Source of the DNA: Ichthyophis bannanicus
Lineage: Eukaryota > Chordata > Amphibia > Gymnophiona > Ichthyophiidae
Length of the DNA: 64,000 nucleotides
Direction: 5' to 3'
Assembly: GCA_033557465.1 (NCBI GenBank)
Contig: CM066032.1
Coordinates: forward strand, 446,832,270 to 446,896,269
The translations under genes were made by a program, and so were the position numbers. The stretch's first letter is position 1. Every line of letters begins with the position of its first letter. Positions 54,043-64,000 of the stretch are shown piece by piece. The notes beneath the pieces were generated by a model. The model was given only the letters and a program-made list of their open reading frames with translations. It was not told the origin of the DNA and ran no database searches.

Positions 54043-55863
54043 GGTAATTCATCATTCCCTTCTTCTCCATTGCATCGAAAATGCAGGTATTCATGACTCT
54101 GCTCTAAACTGGTTTTTCTCATACCTCTCATTCTGATCCTTTCAAGTATCTATTGATGGTTCACGTTCACAACTTCATCCCCAGTTTTCAGGAGTACCAC
54201 AAGGTTCCCTCCTATACCCTTTCCTGTTTAGTCTTTTCATCTCGCCATTAGCTTCTGTAATTCAAGATCTTATATTAACTCCTACTTTGATGCTCATGAT
54301 ATCGAGTTTGTCATTGTCCATGATAGCTGGCACTCTTCCTTTCAATTTGACCTACAATCAAAATTGGACTCTATTACTGTCTGGCTCCTTTGGCATAAAA
54401 TGTTACTAAATACAGCAAAAACCAAAGCTCTATGGCTCTTTCCTAATCATAGGCAGCTCCCTTTCTGCCCAAACATCTCTTCCCACCCTATTCTTGTTCA
54501 GAAGTCCTTCTGCTCTTTAGGTGCAATTATTGACAATCAGCTGTCCTTTAAACCTTAGATTTCTAAGATAGTTAAAAACTGTTTTTTCTCACTACACAGG
54601 ATTAAATCGGTCAAACATTTTCTCAACAAAAAAAGCTCCAAAAACTGTAATCCACTCACTGGTAACAAAAAGACTCAACTATTGTAACTCCCTGCTAGCT
54701 GGCACTTCTAACTCTCAACTGAAAATAATTCAGTTAATTCAGAATACGGCAGTCAAACTCATCTATAACGCAAAGAAGTCAGATCAGGTCACTCCTTTAC
54801 TTTTTGAACAGCACTGGTTTCTAGTGCCCTTCCGGATTCAGTATAAAATCTTTTTACTGGCCCATTATGCTTTTACACAGGTCTTCCCCGTTATTTCCAC
54901 TCATACCGTAATCCCTTATTGCCCCACTCATGCACTTGTCTGCCAACCAGAACCTACTCGTCATCCCGTCAAAATCCACCTTGCACCTCGAGACATACAG
55001 ATCTATGGCTTTCTATTTCTCTGTGCTTCCCCAAAAACCTTTGTCTTGAATCAACCTATAAGAAATTTAAGAGAGGGTTGAAAAGCTGTTTTATTTTCTG
55101 CAAGCTTTTAAGTAATACTTTTCCTTAGCAAACCTAAATTATGGCTTGTCTTTAAACTTTAGCTATTAGAGGCATATTCTCGCTCTTATGTTCCACATAA
55201 CTTTTGTTTCTGCATCTGGTGTTTTTCTGTGTACTCGTCTTTTTCCTTTCTGGATTAATATTTGTATATTAATCTGTTCCCCTTTTTTGATTGTAAAACC
55301 ACTATGATGTTCAGACCTTAGCAGTATAGAAATTCTGCAAATAAAAAAAACAGAAAGTAGGGCTAAATTGTCAATTTTATCAAAAAAGGTGAATGGTGGA
55401 GTGTCCCCTGGGGTCCATCCTGGGCCTACGATTTTTAATATATTTATAAATGACTTTTAAATGGGAACAATGAGTGAGGTGATCAAATCTGCAGATGACC
55501 CAAAATTATTCAAAGTAGTTAAACCACAAGAAGATTGTGAAAATTTCAAGAGGACCTTGAGAAATCGGGAGACAGGGCATCCAAACAGCAGATGACATTA
55601 ATGTGGACAAATGCAAAGATATGCACATAGGGAAGAACAAACCAAGCTATAGTTACAGAATAACACAGTTCCAAATTAGGGGTCACCACCCAGAAAAAAA
55701 GATCTAGGCGTCATCATGGATAATACATTGAAATCCTCTGCTCAGTGTGCAGCAGTAGCAACCAAGAAAGCTAATGGAATGTTAGGAATTATAAGGAAAA
55801 GAATGGAGAATAAAACCAAAGATATCATAATGCCTCTGCATTGCTCCATGGTATGACTGCAAC

Positions 55864-56227
55864 TTGGGGCAGGTTTACTAAGAGATGGGTTGGTAATGTA
55901 CAATCAGCATGAGGGTGGCACTCGATCTGCACTATAAAATAGAGACATGCCTGGCATGTTCCCTTATTGCTAGTGCAGGCTTTTAGTCACCCCCCTCTCC
56001 TTTTGTTTGATGGGATCAGAGAGGATGCTCTTAACATCACTCATAGACGTGGCTGTAAGTATGTACCCACAATGTACATGTTCCGCTGCAGAACTGCCTA
56101 GTCTCTGCCCCACTACCCAGGTAGCAAGGGACTTTTAGCACGGCTGCATTTTAAGCATGCCACAGCACTTGGAACATGCTGAACCCCACACTACACAGTA
56201 GTGCACTTTAATAAACATGCCTCCTTG
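55864..56227. mobile_element. Harbinger-type MITE in CR1 (358 bp)
   Basis: 55867-56224 starts GGGCAGGTTTACTAAG and ends TTTAATAAACATGCCTCC. The flanks are TTG on both sides (55864-55866 and 56225-56227), a 3-bp duplication. CR1 reading ACTTG-AG resumes across it. The ends resemble those at 3256 and 6414. Confidence 0.75.
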
Positions 56228-56872
56228 AGAATTTCATGAAGTTCTGGGTGCCGCATCTAAAAATAAGATATAGCAGAATTAGAAAAAGTACAGAGAAGGG
56301 TGAATACAATGATAAAAGGGATGGAAAAATACCCCTATGAGGAAAAGGCTTTAAAGTTTAGAACTCCTCAACTTGTAGAAGAGACAACTGAGGGGAGATA
56401 TGATAGAGGTCTATAAAATAATAAATGGAGTGGAATGAATAAACGTGACTTGGCTGTTTACTCTTTCAAAAAGTATAAAGACTAGGGAGCATGCAATGAA
56501 GCTATAAAGTAAGACATTTAAGACTTAGTGGAGAAAATATTTTTTTCACTCAATGTGCAATTAAGCTCTGGAATTTATTGCTGGAGAATGTAGTTAAAGC
56601 TGCTGGTGTAACTGGGTTTAAAAGAGGTTTGGCCAAGATCCTGGAAGAAAAGTCCATAAATCATTATTTAAGTGCACTGGAGAAAAATCCACTGCTTATC
56701 CCTGGGATAGGCAGCATGGAATCTATATTTTGGGAATGTGACACGTACTCAGGGCCGGCCCATCCATTGTGCGAAAATGTTTTTTGCACAGGGCCCCATG
56801 TTTCAGGGGGCCCCACACAAAGAACTTTCCCATCAGCGCCCGCAGTCTTAACAGTGCCGCGAGGGAGAAAGT

Positions 56873-57332
56873 CCAATCAGGCCCAACAGACCCCTGCAGC
56901 TCCGGACACCACAAAAGGAGCCTGATCGCAGCATCCCAGCCTCTTCAGTCGCGCTCCTCCACCGATTGGCATCATTGAGGGAGAGCGGGAAGGTAAGCTC
57001 CGCCCTGCTCCCCTCCGACAAGGCCAATCGGGCACGATGGACTCCTGCAGCTCCGGACACCACAAAAGGAGCCTGATCGCAGCATCCCAGCCTCTTCAGT
57101 CGCGCTCCTCCACCGATTGGCATCATTGAGGGAGAGCGGGAAGGTAAGCTCCGCCCTGCTCCCCTCCGACAAGGCCAATCGGGCACGATGGACCCCTGCA
57201 GCTCCGGACACCACAAAAGGAGCCTGATCGCAGCATCCCAGCCTCTTCAGCCATGCTCCTCCACCGATCAGCATCATCGAGGGAGAGCGGGAAGGTAAGC
57301 GCCGCCCCGCTCCCCTCTGACAAGGCCAATCA
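56873..57332 (+). repeat. 3 x 151-bp tandem monomers, 5' end of the L2
   Basis: CCAATC anchors lie at 56873, 57024, 57175 and 57326, exactly 151 bp apart. Each unit contains CTGCAGCTCCGGACACC, CTCCTCCACCGAT and GAGAGCGGGAAGGTAAG. The sequence is unrelated to the 139-bp monomers of the other L2. The array stops six bases into a fourth unit at 57332. No TATA-like word was seen in these units. Confidence 0.92.
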
Positions 57333-58150
57333 GACTGCAACTTGGGGCAGGTTGCAGGCTACTTTCTCTCGGAACATGAGGCGTGCCTGCGCCTAGCATT
57401 CCCGCGCCTGAGGGCCTCACCAGAGGGCCCTTTGGTGTGGCTCTTAGGAGTGGAACCACAGAACCAACAGCCGAACTACCAACATAAGAAACAGTGCTTC
57501 TTTAAAATGAGAGGTTGCACGCGTAGAGCTCAGCAACAAAGGATCCGATAGCTTTCATCAACATTGCATTGCTATTTTGCTATAAATTGTGCTATCTGCT
57601 CAAGTTTGCATTGCTTTTTATCAACTTCGCATTGCTATTTGCTAGAACTTGTGCCATTTGCTCAGGATTGCATTACTTTATCAACATTGCATCGCTATTT
57701 GCTACAATTTGTGCTATACACCATACATTACAACCATTTGCTATCTACTAAATCTAATGGCTTTTATTTGCACCAATTACTAGAACAATCCTCTCTGTTC
57801 TCACTCCTAAACAAGTTGGTGCCATCTACTAGAACAATCCGCTGTGTTCATACATTCACACAGATTTCCTCACACACAACACCCCCCCCCCCCCACACAC
57901 ACACACACACATTGGACCCCACAAAGTTTCAAGCCCTCCCTATCCCTCTGCTCCTAATAACTCTCCTAATACACAACATTTCCATGTACAAATCAGACCA
58001 AACCCCCTATAATACTATCCCCATTATCCACAACCCATACAGAAACACATTACACTTTCCACCATATATCTACTCAAATAACCATAATCCGCATTAAAAA
58101 TACCCACAGACCTTATCCTAGACTAATCCAAATAAACCATCAACAACCTA
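57333..58150 (+). promoter_or_regulatory. L2 5'UTR with T-rich repeat block
   Basis: GCGCCTGAGGGCCTCACCAG and AGGGCCCTTTGGTGTGGC match the other L2 5'UTR. GCATTGCTATTTGCTA-type units recur at 57566, 57629 and 57689 (60-63 bp). A C-run with (CA)n lies at 57875-57911. Shortly before the ORF an open frame encodes the hydrophobic ALPIPLLLITLLIHNI (57930-57980), like the leader of the other L2. Confidence 0.75.
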
Positions 58151-58155
58151 TTAAT

Positions 58156-58767
58156 ATGAATGTCTCCTCCAACACACTCACCCTGAGAAAGCTCATCCTC
58201 ATAAACATACGTTCCATAAGAAACAAATTACCAATCGCCAAAGACATGATCAGAGATGAAAAACCCGACATACTCTTCATCATGGAGACATGGCTTTCAC
58301 CCACAGACACAATCCTACTAAATCAACTATACACACAACACTATGACTTATTCAACTGCCACCAGGATGCCAAAAGAGGGGGAGGAGCCCTCATCCTTAC
58401 CAGAAAATACCTTCACTATACCCTAACAAACATTAATAGTATAGATGGCATGGACATCATCAATATAGAGAATAAAACCCTTGCACTCTGCCTCATCTAC
58501 AGGCCCCCATCTGCTGACCACAACAACCTCACCCCTATTCTGGAACTCGCATGCACAGCCTCACAGAGAAAATCACTTATCATACTGGGCGATTTGAACC
58601 TCCCATCACTCAACCCCTCTCACACAATAAACGTCATGGACACAATGACAGAAATGGGATACGAACAGATCATACATGCCCCCACTCACATAAAGGGAAA
58701 CACCCTGGATCTTGTCTTCCTCCCCACGCCTTTCAATAACCACCAACTCCACACCCCCCAACCATAA
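58156..58767 (+). CDS. L2 endonuclease domain
   Basis: 203 codons. LINIRSIRNKLPIAKDMI (15-32), FIMETWLSPTDTILLNQL (41-58), RGGGALIL (75-82), LCLIYRPPSADHN (111-123) and LGDLNLPSLNP (145-155, with DLN in place of DFN), then HIKGNTLDLVF. The frame is lost before the final SDH motif, which appears in another frame at about 58780 (PWSDHHLITF). Broken by frameshift; not functional. Confidence 0.88.
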   Translation: MNVSSNTLTLRKLILINIRSIRNKLPIAKDMIRDEKPDILFIMETWLSPTDTILLNQLYTQHYDLFNCHQDAKRGGGALILTRKYLHYTLTNINSIDGMDIINIENKTLALCLIYRPPSADHNNLTPILELACTASQRKSLIILGDLNLPSLNPSHTINVMDTMTEMGYEQIIHAPTHIKGNTLDLVFLPTPFNNHQLHTPQP

Positions 58768-59431
58768 CCGAGGTACCCTGGTCCGACCATCACTTAATAA
58801 CCTTCTATCTCCATACACAAACACCCAATACCAACACACCAAGCACTACGCCACATAACACACACTATACCCACTTCAATAAAGATACCTTCCTAGACAA
58901 CGCACTACATAAACTCGCAACAAACACATCAAACATCAATATAGCCATAAACCAAAGGAACTTAACAATCCAAAAGGCAGCCGCCCCTACACAAGTTACA
59001 CCAAAACAAACACTAAAAAGATCAGAAAAATGGTTCACCCAAGAACTCGCCAAGCTAAAAAAACAACTGAGAAAACAAGAAAAAAGATGGAGAAGAACAA
59101 AATTGAAGGAAAACAAATCCCAATACATAAGCCTACTCAACACATATAAAGACACAATCACCAAATCAAAACAAGACTACCACTCTAAAGTAATAAACAT
59201 GGCCATCAATCGACCAAGATAATTATTTTCAATTGTAAAATCACTAACAAAAGCCCAAAAACCAGAACCAGAACACTCCACAATAAGCATACAAACATTA
59301 GCTGCACATTTTGCTGAGAAACTAAAAAGTAAGTCCCCCAACACTATCACAGCAATGCATATAGATCCAAAAAACTCAAACTCACTGCAAACATCCAAAA
59401 CATAATTAATCAATCACTCTCACAAGGCATC

Positions 59432-60295
59432 ATGCCAGATGCCCTTAAGCTCACCTCCATCCATACCATCCTAAAAAATAATACATTAGATCCAAAAGAC
59501 CCAAGCTCATACAGGCCCATAGCCAGTATACTGTTTATTGCTAAAGTAGTAGAAAAAATCATACAATTCCAACTACAAGACTATATTGACCTACATGCAC
59601 CCCTTGACTCCCACCAATTCGGATTCCACCCCTTCCACGGCATTGAAACCTTACTAATAATACTGATGGATAACCTCATTAGAGGAACAGACGACAACAA
59701 ACAAGGTTTCATCCTCCTTTTCATAGATAAAGCCGCCACATTTGACAACATCAACCATAACAGACTAATTGATAGGCTAGCAAACCTGGGAATATGAGGC
59801 ACTGTCCTCAAATGGTTTATGTCATATATATCTCACCGATTGCTACGTGTCCAACTAGGCCAAAACATCTCGGAAACGTTCTCACAAGGACAGGGAATCC
59901 CACAAGGTTCGTCCCTCTCGGCCCTCCTTTTCAATCTATACCTACAGCCCATCACAAACATATTTAAAAAATACAAAATTAACCATTACATTTATGCCGA
60001 TGACATCATGCTCGCTATCCCCATAAACACTAGCAGCCCCTCATTCCACAATCTATCTGAATGTATCAGAGAGGCTAAATCCTGGCTAGAAACCAACTAC
60101 CTCAGCATTAACCTTAAAAAAAACAGAAGCTATGTTTGTATCAAGAAAACACGATGCAATCTACCCAAAAACCATCATAATCAACAACACCACTATCCCT
60201 ATCAAACAAGAGGTAAAATACCTAGGGATAATATTAGATCACACACTCAGCATGCTCCCCCACATAAAGCAAACAGTAAAAACTGTATTCTATAA
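59432..60295 (+). pseudogene. L2 reverse transcriptase, first part
   Basis: MPDALKLTSIHTILKN, SSYRPIASILFIAKVVEKII and HQFGFHPFHGIETL are followed by FIDKAATFDNINHN (degraded catalytic region). An in-frame TGA at 59795 follows, then continuation with GQGIPQGSSLSALLF and [13 protein letters not shown] (catalytic pair intact). An A8 run at 60116-60123 shifts the frame after NYLSINLKK. Confidence 0.88.
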
Positions 60296-61020
60296 ACTAA
60301 AGACCGTACAGCACCTAAGACCCCTCCTCGACACCCATGATTTTAGATCTGTAGTCAACTCACTAATTACCCCCCCCCCCCCACTTTGACTATTGTAATA
60401 GTCTACTGAATGGCCTACCACTTAAAAATACAAATATACTCCAAAGAGTCAAGAACATCTCCGCCAGGGTAATAGCAAAAGCACATCTAACCGACCACAT
60501 AACCCCCATTCTACATGAACTACACTGGCTCCCTATAAATAGCCAGATAAAATATAAAATACTCTTAACAACATTCAAACTCCTCAATGATATCTCCCCC
60601 TCACACCTAACCACCCTCCTTCACTCCCCACCAGAATCCAGAGCATGCAGACAAAACGCAACCCACTCACTTGACATACCCAAAACCATCTGCAAAACAA
60701 AGAAAACTACAAGCTCCAGAGCCTTTTCATTTGCTGCCCCTACCCTCTGGAATGAACTTCCACTTACCCTCCTCATGACAAAAGACCTCCAACTATTCAG
60801 AAAAGGACTCAAAACACACCTTTTCACTGAACATTTTGAAAACCCAACTGAAATCCCTCACCTCCCACGAGCTACCTCCCAACAAACACAGAGCCAACCT
60901 ACTAACCTCCTATTAATGCCCCCCCACACCCCCTACCTAAACAACCCCAGAGTTTCACCCCACCCTAACCAAAAAAAAAAAAGACAAATCAAGAAGAGGC
61001 CGACTCCTGTTCATATGTAA
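60132..61020 (+). pseudogene. L2 reverse transcriptase, C-terminal part
   Basis: Frame 60132-60389: QEVKYLGIILDHTLSMLPHI and FYKLKTVQHLRPLLDTHDF. A run of 13 C (60370-60382) breaks the frame at the LITPHFDYCN position. Later text AFSFAAPTLWNELPLTL and FRKGLKTHLFTEHF (60720-60840) is the usual end. The 3'UTR follows to 61165. Confidence 0.85.
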
Positions 61021-62103
61021 CTACAAAGATTGTCACATAAGTTTGTTTGTACAATATGTTCCTTGTAAATAGTTAATACCGCTGTCCCATGTAAAAGTTG
61101 TTTGAAAATAGTTAATATTGCTGTTCCATGTAAAAGTTGTTCAACTGTTCTCTCTTCCCTGTAAACCGCCCTTGATCTCTGGAAGGGGCGGTATAGAAGA
61201 AATGTATAAATAAATAAATAAATAAAATAAGAAAGGACAAATGGACAGCAGACAATGGAGAATTAGCAGAAGACATGAAGAAACCAGAAGAAAGTGGCTA
61301 GAGCAATTACAACTGAAAAAAATGCACAAAAGGTACAAAGATATCTCTTTATTTTGAATTTATTAACTGGAATATGTCAGCTCTGGGAAATGTGCATCAT
61401 TAACGTCTGCGCTTTGTTTAGTACAAGAGGAAATTAATTTATAGTTTTATTTCTACAGTGTTGTTGTACATTCCAACTTTGGCTTTTGGGGTTCCCAGTT
61501 TAATTATTATCTTCCTGTTTCTAAATTGTGATTCCTTATTTGGTGATGGTCTGTGTTCTGCATATGTAACTGAGCTGAGGTATTCTGTTTATGTAATTCC
61601 TATTTGACATTGCCACTTGTTCTCTTTCCCCAGTAGGTCATGTATTCTTGTTCTCTGAAATGTATTGGTTTAATATTTGCAGTATTGCCTTTTGATAGAT
61701 AGAGTCTGGTGCTTTGTGAGTCTTTGTAGTGCTGTTACGATACGGCGGGTTTGCTATGGGTTCTAAATGGGCAGTGTTTGTAGTAGTTCCTAATGTGCCT
61801 GCAATGGCAATGGCAATGGCAATGGATTACAGTAATGTAGAAATCTTTTAGTCTTTCTTTATCCATACACTCATTAAGAGGCATGTTTACGAAAAGTTAG
61901 TGTATGGTAACATTATGCAAATATCTATGCAAATGAGGCTACTTATGCAAATGAGGCCCACACCGAGTCTCCTCACATGGCCCCGCACCCCTCTTGGGCT
62001 GCCCCTGCAGGTAATTGTGACCTGGATTGGCCACTGCTGGAAACAGGATGCTGGGCTTGATGGACCTTTGGCCTGACCTAGTGTGGCAAATCTTATGTTC
62101 TAA

Positions 62104-63510
62104 GAGGATACGAGGTACCTGGGGCAGTAGGAGACAAAGCAACATGTCCAAGGTCACAAAGAGGGAGAAGAAGGGGAATTTGAACCCTGATTTCCCAGTC
62201 CATTTCTCTCACAACTAGGCTAGTAGTAGCTAGTCACTGAGAGACAAGCATCATAAGTTCATGAGGGAGAAAGACAGGAGCTGCAGAGACCGATGGAAAG
62301 GATGGCGGTAATTTAGTATAAATCATTCTATGACAGAGAAATCACATGAAAGGCACACAGTTTCAATCTGTGGAAGCTGGGAAGAAAACTATCATGCTGT
62401 ATATTATAATTAAATTATTATTCAGTTGCCTTGCATGACAGCAAGGAACGGGGACCGGCCCAATGTGACACATCAAGGGCATAGTCTGGTTTGAGCTTCT
62501 TAGCTCAGGATTTTTTCTAGTAACAAATTCTCTCTTCTGCCTGTAAACATGCTCTTCTTCTTTCCTATACACTTTCTTCTTATGATATAACCTTTTAAGG
62601 AAGTTCAGCATCGGCAGACATTGAATAGAATTCTAGTAACTTAACTAGAAAATAAAGAAATAGACAAAGGTCTGCAATGCTAGCATTGCAGCATGGAATT
62701 GTATGAAATTGTCTGAGATGACATTTTCGGCACTTACGTGTCTCTCCATAGGCATACAGGGAATGTTACTACTGGGAATGCACTTATTCATCTCAGTGGC
62801 AGAGCTGTTCCAACACATGCCTTGTAACAATGGAAAGTCACCTTATCACACTGCTTTCAGTAAATTTACCATTCTTCAACAGGGCTACAAACATGTGGGA
62901 AGTAATTAATCTGCAATTAGAGCGGCAGTTGCATAATGTAGCCTGCACTGGGACTGAATCATTTATCTGCTCAGTGTTGCCCATTCTTCTCTTTCCTATT
63001 AAACTATGTAGAGCCTATGTTAAGCACAAATAGTCTCACGCTAGCTCCATTATATTAGCAATTCTCAGGGTGGAATTGAAATCTCTGATGTGCTGCCTCC
63101 ATTGCAATGCTTTCTTTAGACGATCATTTGTTACACATGACTTGCTATGTTCCTCTGTTTGCCTGTCTGCATCAGAGAGTTGAAAGAAGGACACGGGGGT
63201 CCTTTGATCTCCACCAGACCTGCCTCATTTGTCTTTTAGGTGACTGAATCTATTGGTAAAAAGGCAATTATTTAGGTGACTTCTCCAAAACCTTAATGAG
63301 CTCCTGTTTAAGAGTGTTCAAGAGTAAATGCCACAGCTCCTGTGACAAAAAACTTAATAAAAACAGCAGCAGAACATCAATGCATTATGATTCTAAAACA
63401 GTTAGAATGTAATTACTGGACTGCAAGGACATAGATTTTTATTGCGGTATACTAATGGTCTGTTTTCCCTGAAGAATGATCTCATTTTCTGTTCATCCTT
63501 CATTTTGATG
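62104..63510. other. Unassigned sequence
   Basis: Right of the CR1 end. AT-rich, with short ORFs only and no domain recognised. 62410-62620 and 62640-62960 show no repeat signature that I know. Confidence 0.3.
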
Positions 63511-63750
63511 TCAAAACATTGTAAGTGGCATTTTAGGACATCCAAGTCAAATCTGGGATGTCCAGGGTGGAATGTGCAGAAAAATGCCAGGGATGTCCGT
63601 CACCGACCAATTTTCATAACATGGACATCTATGCTGTGGATGTCCATGCCAGCGGCCACATAGATGTCCTCATAAGGAAAGCCTTGGGTGAGGATGTCCA
63701 TCTCATGCCAGCTAGGATAATGGGATGTTCAGCGATATAGCAAAATGGAA
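63511..63750. mobile_element. GGACATCC-rich element fragment
   Basis: GTGGCATTTTAGGACATCC, then CTGGGATGTCCAGG, CATGGACATCTATG and GTGGATGTCCATG. It is similar to 27795-27860. The rest to 64000 is unassigned. Confidence 0.35.
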
Positions 63751-64000
63751 ACATGGGCCTCCATTTGCCGTTGGCGTTTGTTCTCATATTGTAAAATAAA
63801 GGGGGTATTAGTGTAATTTCTTCTCCATACCCTCCAAACATTTGCCTGACAAAACAATCACTTTTCAAATGCCTGTTCATGCCTGGAGCAGGTATAATCT
63901 TAGAAGTGACAACAGACATCCAGGACTTTTCTGAGATGAAGCGGGGAACATGCAAGTTCCTGGGCATGCCCCTGCCACACTTCTGCCACGTCCCTGTTCA

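Larger units (their letters stand above)
50561..55349 (+). pseudogene. Old full-length-like L2 LINE
   Basis: It is flanked by ACAGAAAG at 50553-50560 and 55350-55357 (8 bp). A GC-rich leader (50750-51290) is followed by degraded endonuclease text (NTRSIKNKAP at 51400, CETWLKDDDTALLQE at 51477, RRGGGVALIV near 51570) and RT text (PESYRSISNMPFPAKLL at 52856, a decayed LDLSAAFD near 53085). It then resumes after an inner insertion with SGVPQGSLL-like text near 54190 and FDAHDIEF in place of YADD (54285). The 3'UTR ends in a short A-rich tail. Several stops show age. Confidence 0.82.
56872..61229 (+). mobile_element. Full-length-like L2 LINE with different 5' monomers
   Basis: Flanks AGAAAG at 56866-56871 and 61230-61235 (6 bp). 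Order: three 151-bp monomers, 5'UTR, 60-63-bp repeats, endonuclease, RT, 3'UTR, hairpin ACCGCCC...GGGGCGGT (61165-61192), AAAT tail. More decayed than the 38-44 kb copy: several shifts, two of them at homopolymers (A8 at 60116 and C13 at 60370), and one TGA at 59795-59797. Confidence 0.9.
56742..62015. mobile_element. hAT-like element in the CR1 3'UTR, split by an L2
   Basis: The left end CAGGGCCGGCCCA (56750) and right end TGGGCTGCCCCTG (to 62007) are inverted. The flanks CACGTACT (56742-56749) and CAGGTAAT (62008-62015) agree at six of eight positions, as expected for a decayed hAT duplication. Excluding the inner L2, about 900 bp of non-coding sequence remain (56750-56871 and 61230-62007), including a GCAATG hexamer repeat near 61801-61826. 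No transposase is visible, so it is non-autonomous. Confidence 0.7.
50432..62103 (+). pseudogene. CR1 LINE stretched to 11.7 kb by insertions
   Basis: Four pieces read as one CR1: 50432-50560 (FLDFQKAFNKIPHETLL, NWLKDRK), 55350-55866 (from RK onward, decayed FADD region, ENKTKDIIMPL), 56225-56749 ([25 protein letters not shown], 3'UTR start) and 62016-62103 (3'UTR end, TGACCTGGATTGGCCACTG to TTATGTTC). Between them lie an old L2 (50561-55349), a Harbinger-type MITE (55867-56224) and a hAT element (56750-62007). Each junction rejoins consensus CR1 sequence. Many stops; 5'-truncated. Confidence 0.9.

Overview
The window looks like repeat-dense vertebrate nuclear DNA. It carries CR1, L2 and L1-type LINEs, an RTE/BovB-like tail, tRNA-headed SINEs, hAT and Harbinger DNA transposons and many palindromic MITEs. 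I found no convincing host exon, no rRNA, no functional tRNA and no CRISPR array. The mixture of young CR1 and young L2 with Harbinger and L1 suggests an amphibian, perhaps a caecilian, but this is a weak inference.

Layout. 0-9.5 kb: thinly annotated AT-rich sequence, MITEs (two hAT-type palindromes with 8-bp target duplications), a SINE inside a MITE, a decayed ORF of an unrecognised family (4.9-5.9 kb, minus) and an ancient minus-strand L2. 9.6-13.4 kb: a three-deep nest (old L2 > CR1 > young L2 with an open reverse transcriptase, RT). 13.6-18.1 kb: a minus-strand CR1 split by a second CR1 and by a GC-rich block that replaces its catalytic core. 18.1-23.7 kb: a SINE, then two L1 ORF1-like remnants, one split by a 2-kb L2. 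23.7-33.4 kb: mostly unassigned, with one CR1 and several short elements. 33.4-50.4 kb: a Harbinger neighbourhood with Myb/SANT-like ORFs and a transposase gene. The transposase intron hosts a 5.86-kb near-intact L2 (38416-44276), and a 1.45-kb insertion of the unrecognised family lies 5' of the gene. 50.4-62.1 kb: a single CR1 stretched to 11.7 kb by an old full-length L2 (itself containing another L2 and a MITE), a Harbinger-type MITE and a hAT element that itself contains a second full-length-like L2. 62.1-64 kb: little recognisable.

The elements relate to each other in three ways. First, the two best L2 copies start with arrays of unrelated tandem monomers (11 x 139 bp and 3 x 151 bp) joined to a similar 5'UTR segment, and the old L2 has a third, different GC-rich leader; this recalls monomer turnover in rodent L1 promoters. 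Second, L2 and SINE copies end in the same small 3' hairpin, whose stem changes by paired substitutions across 11 copies while the fold persists. Third, nesting order and target duplications give a relative age for most elements. Boundaries without a stated target duplication are approximate.
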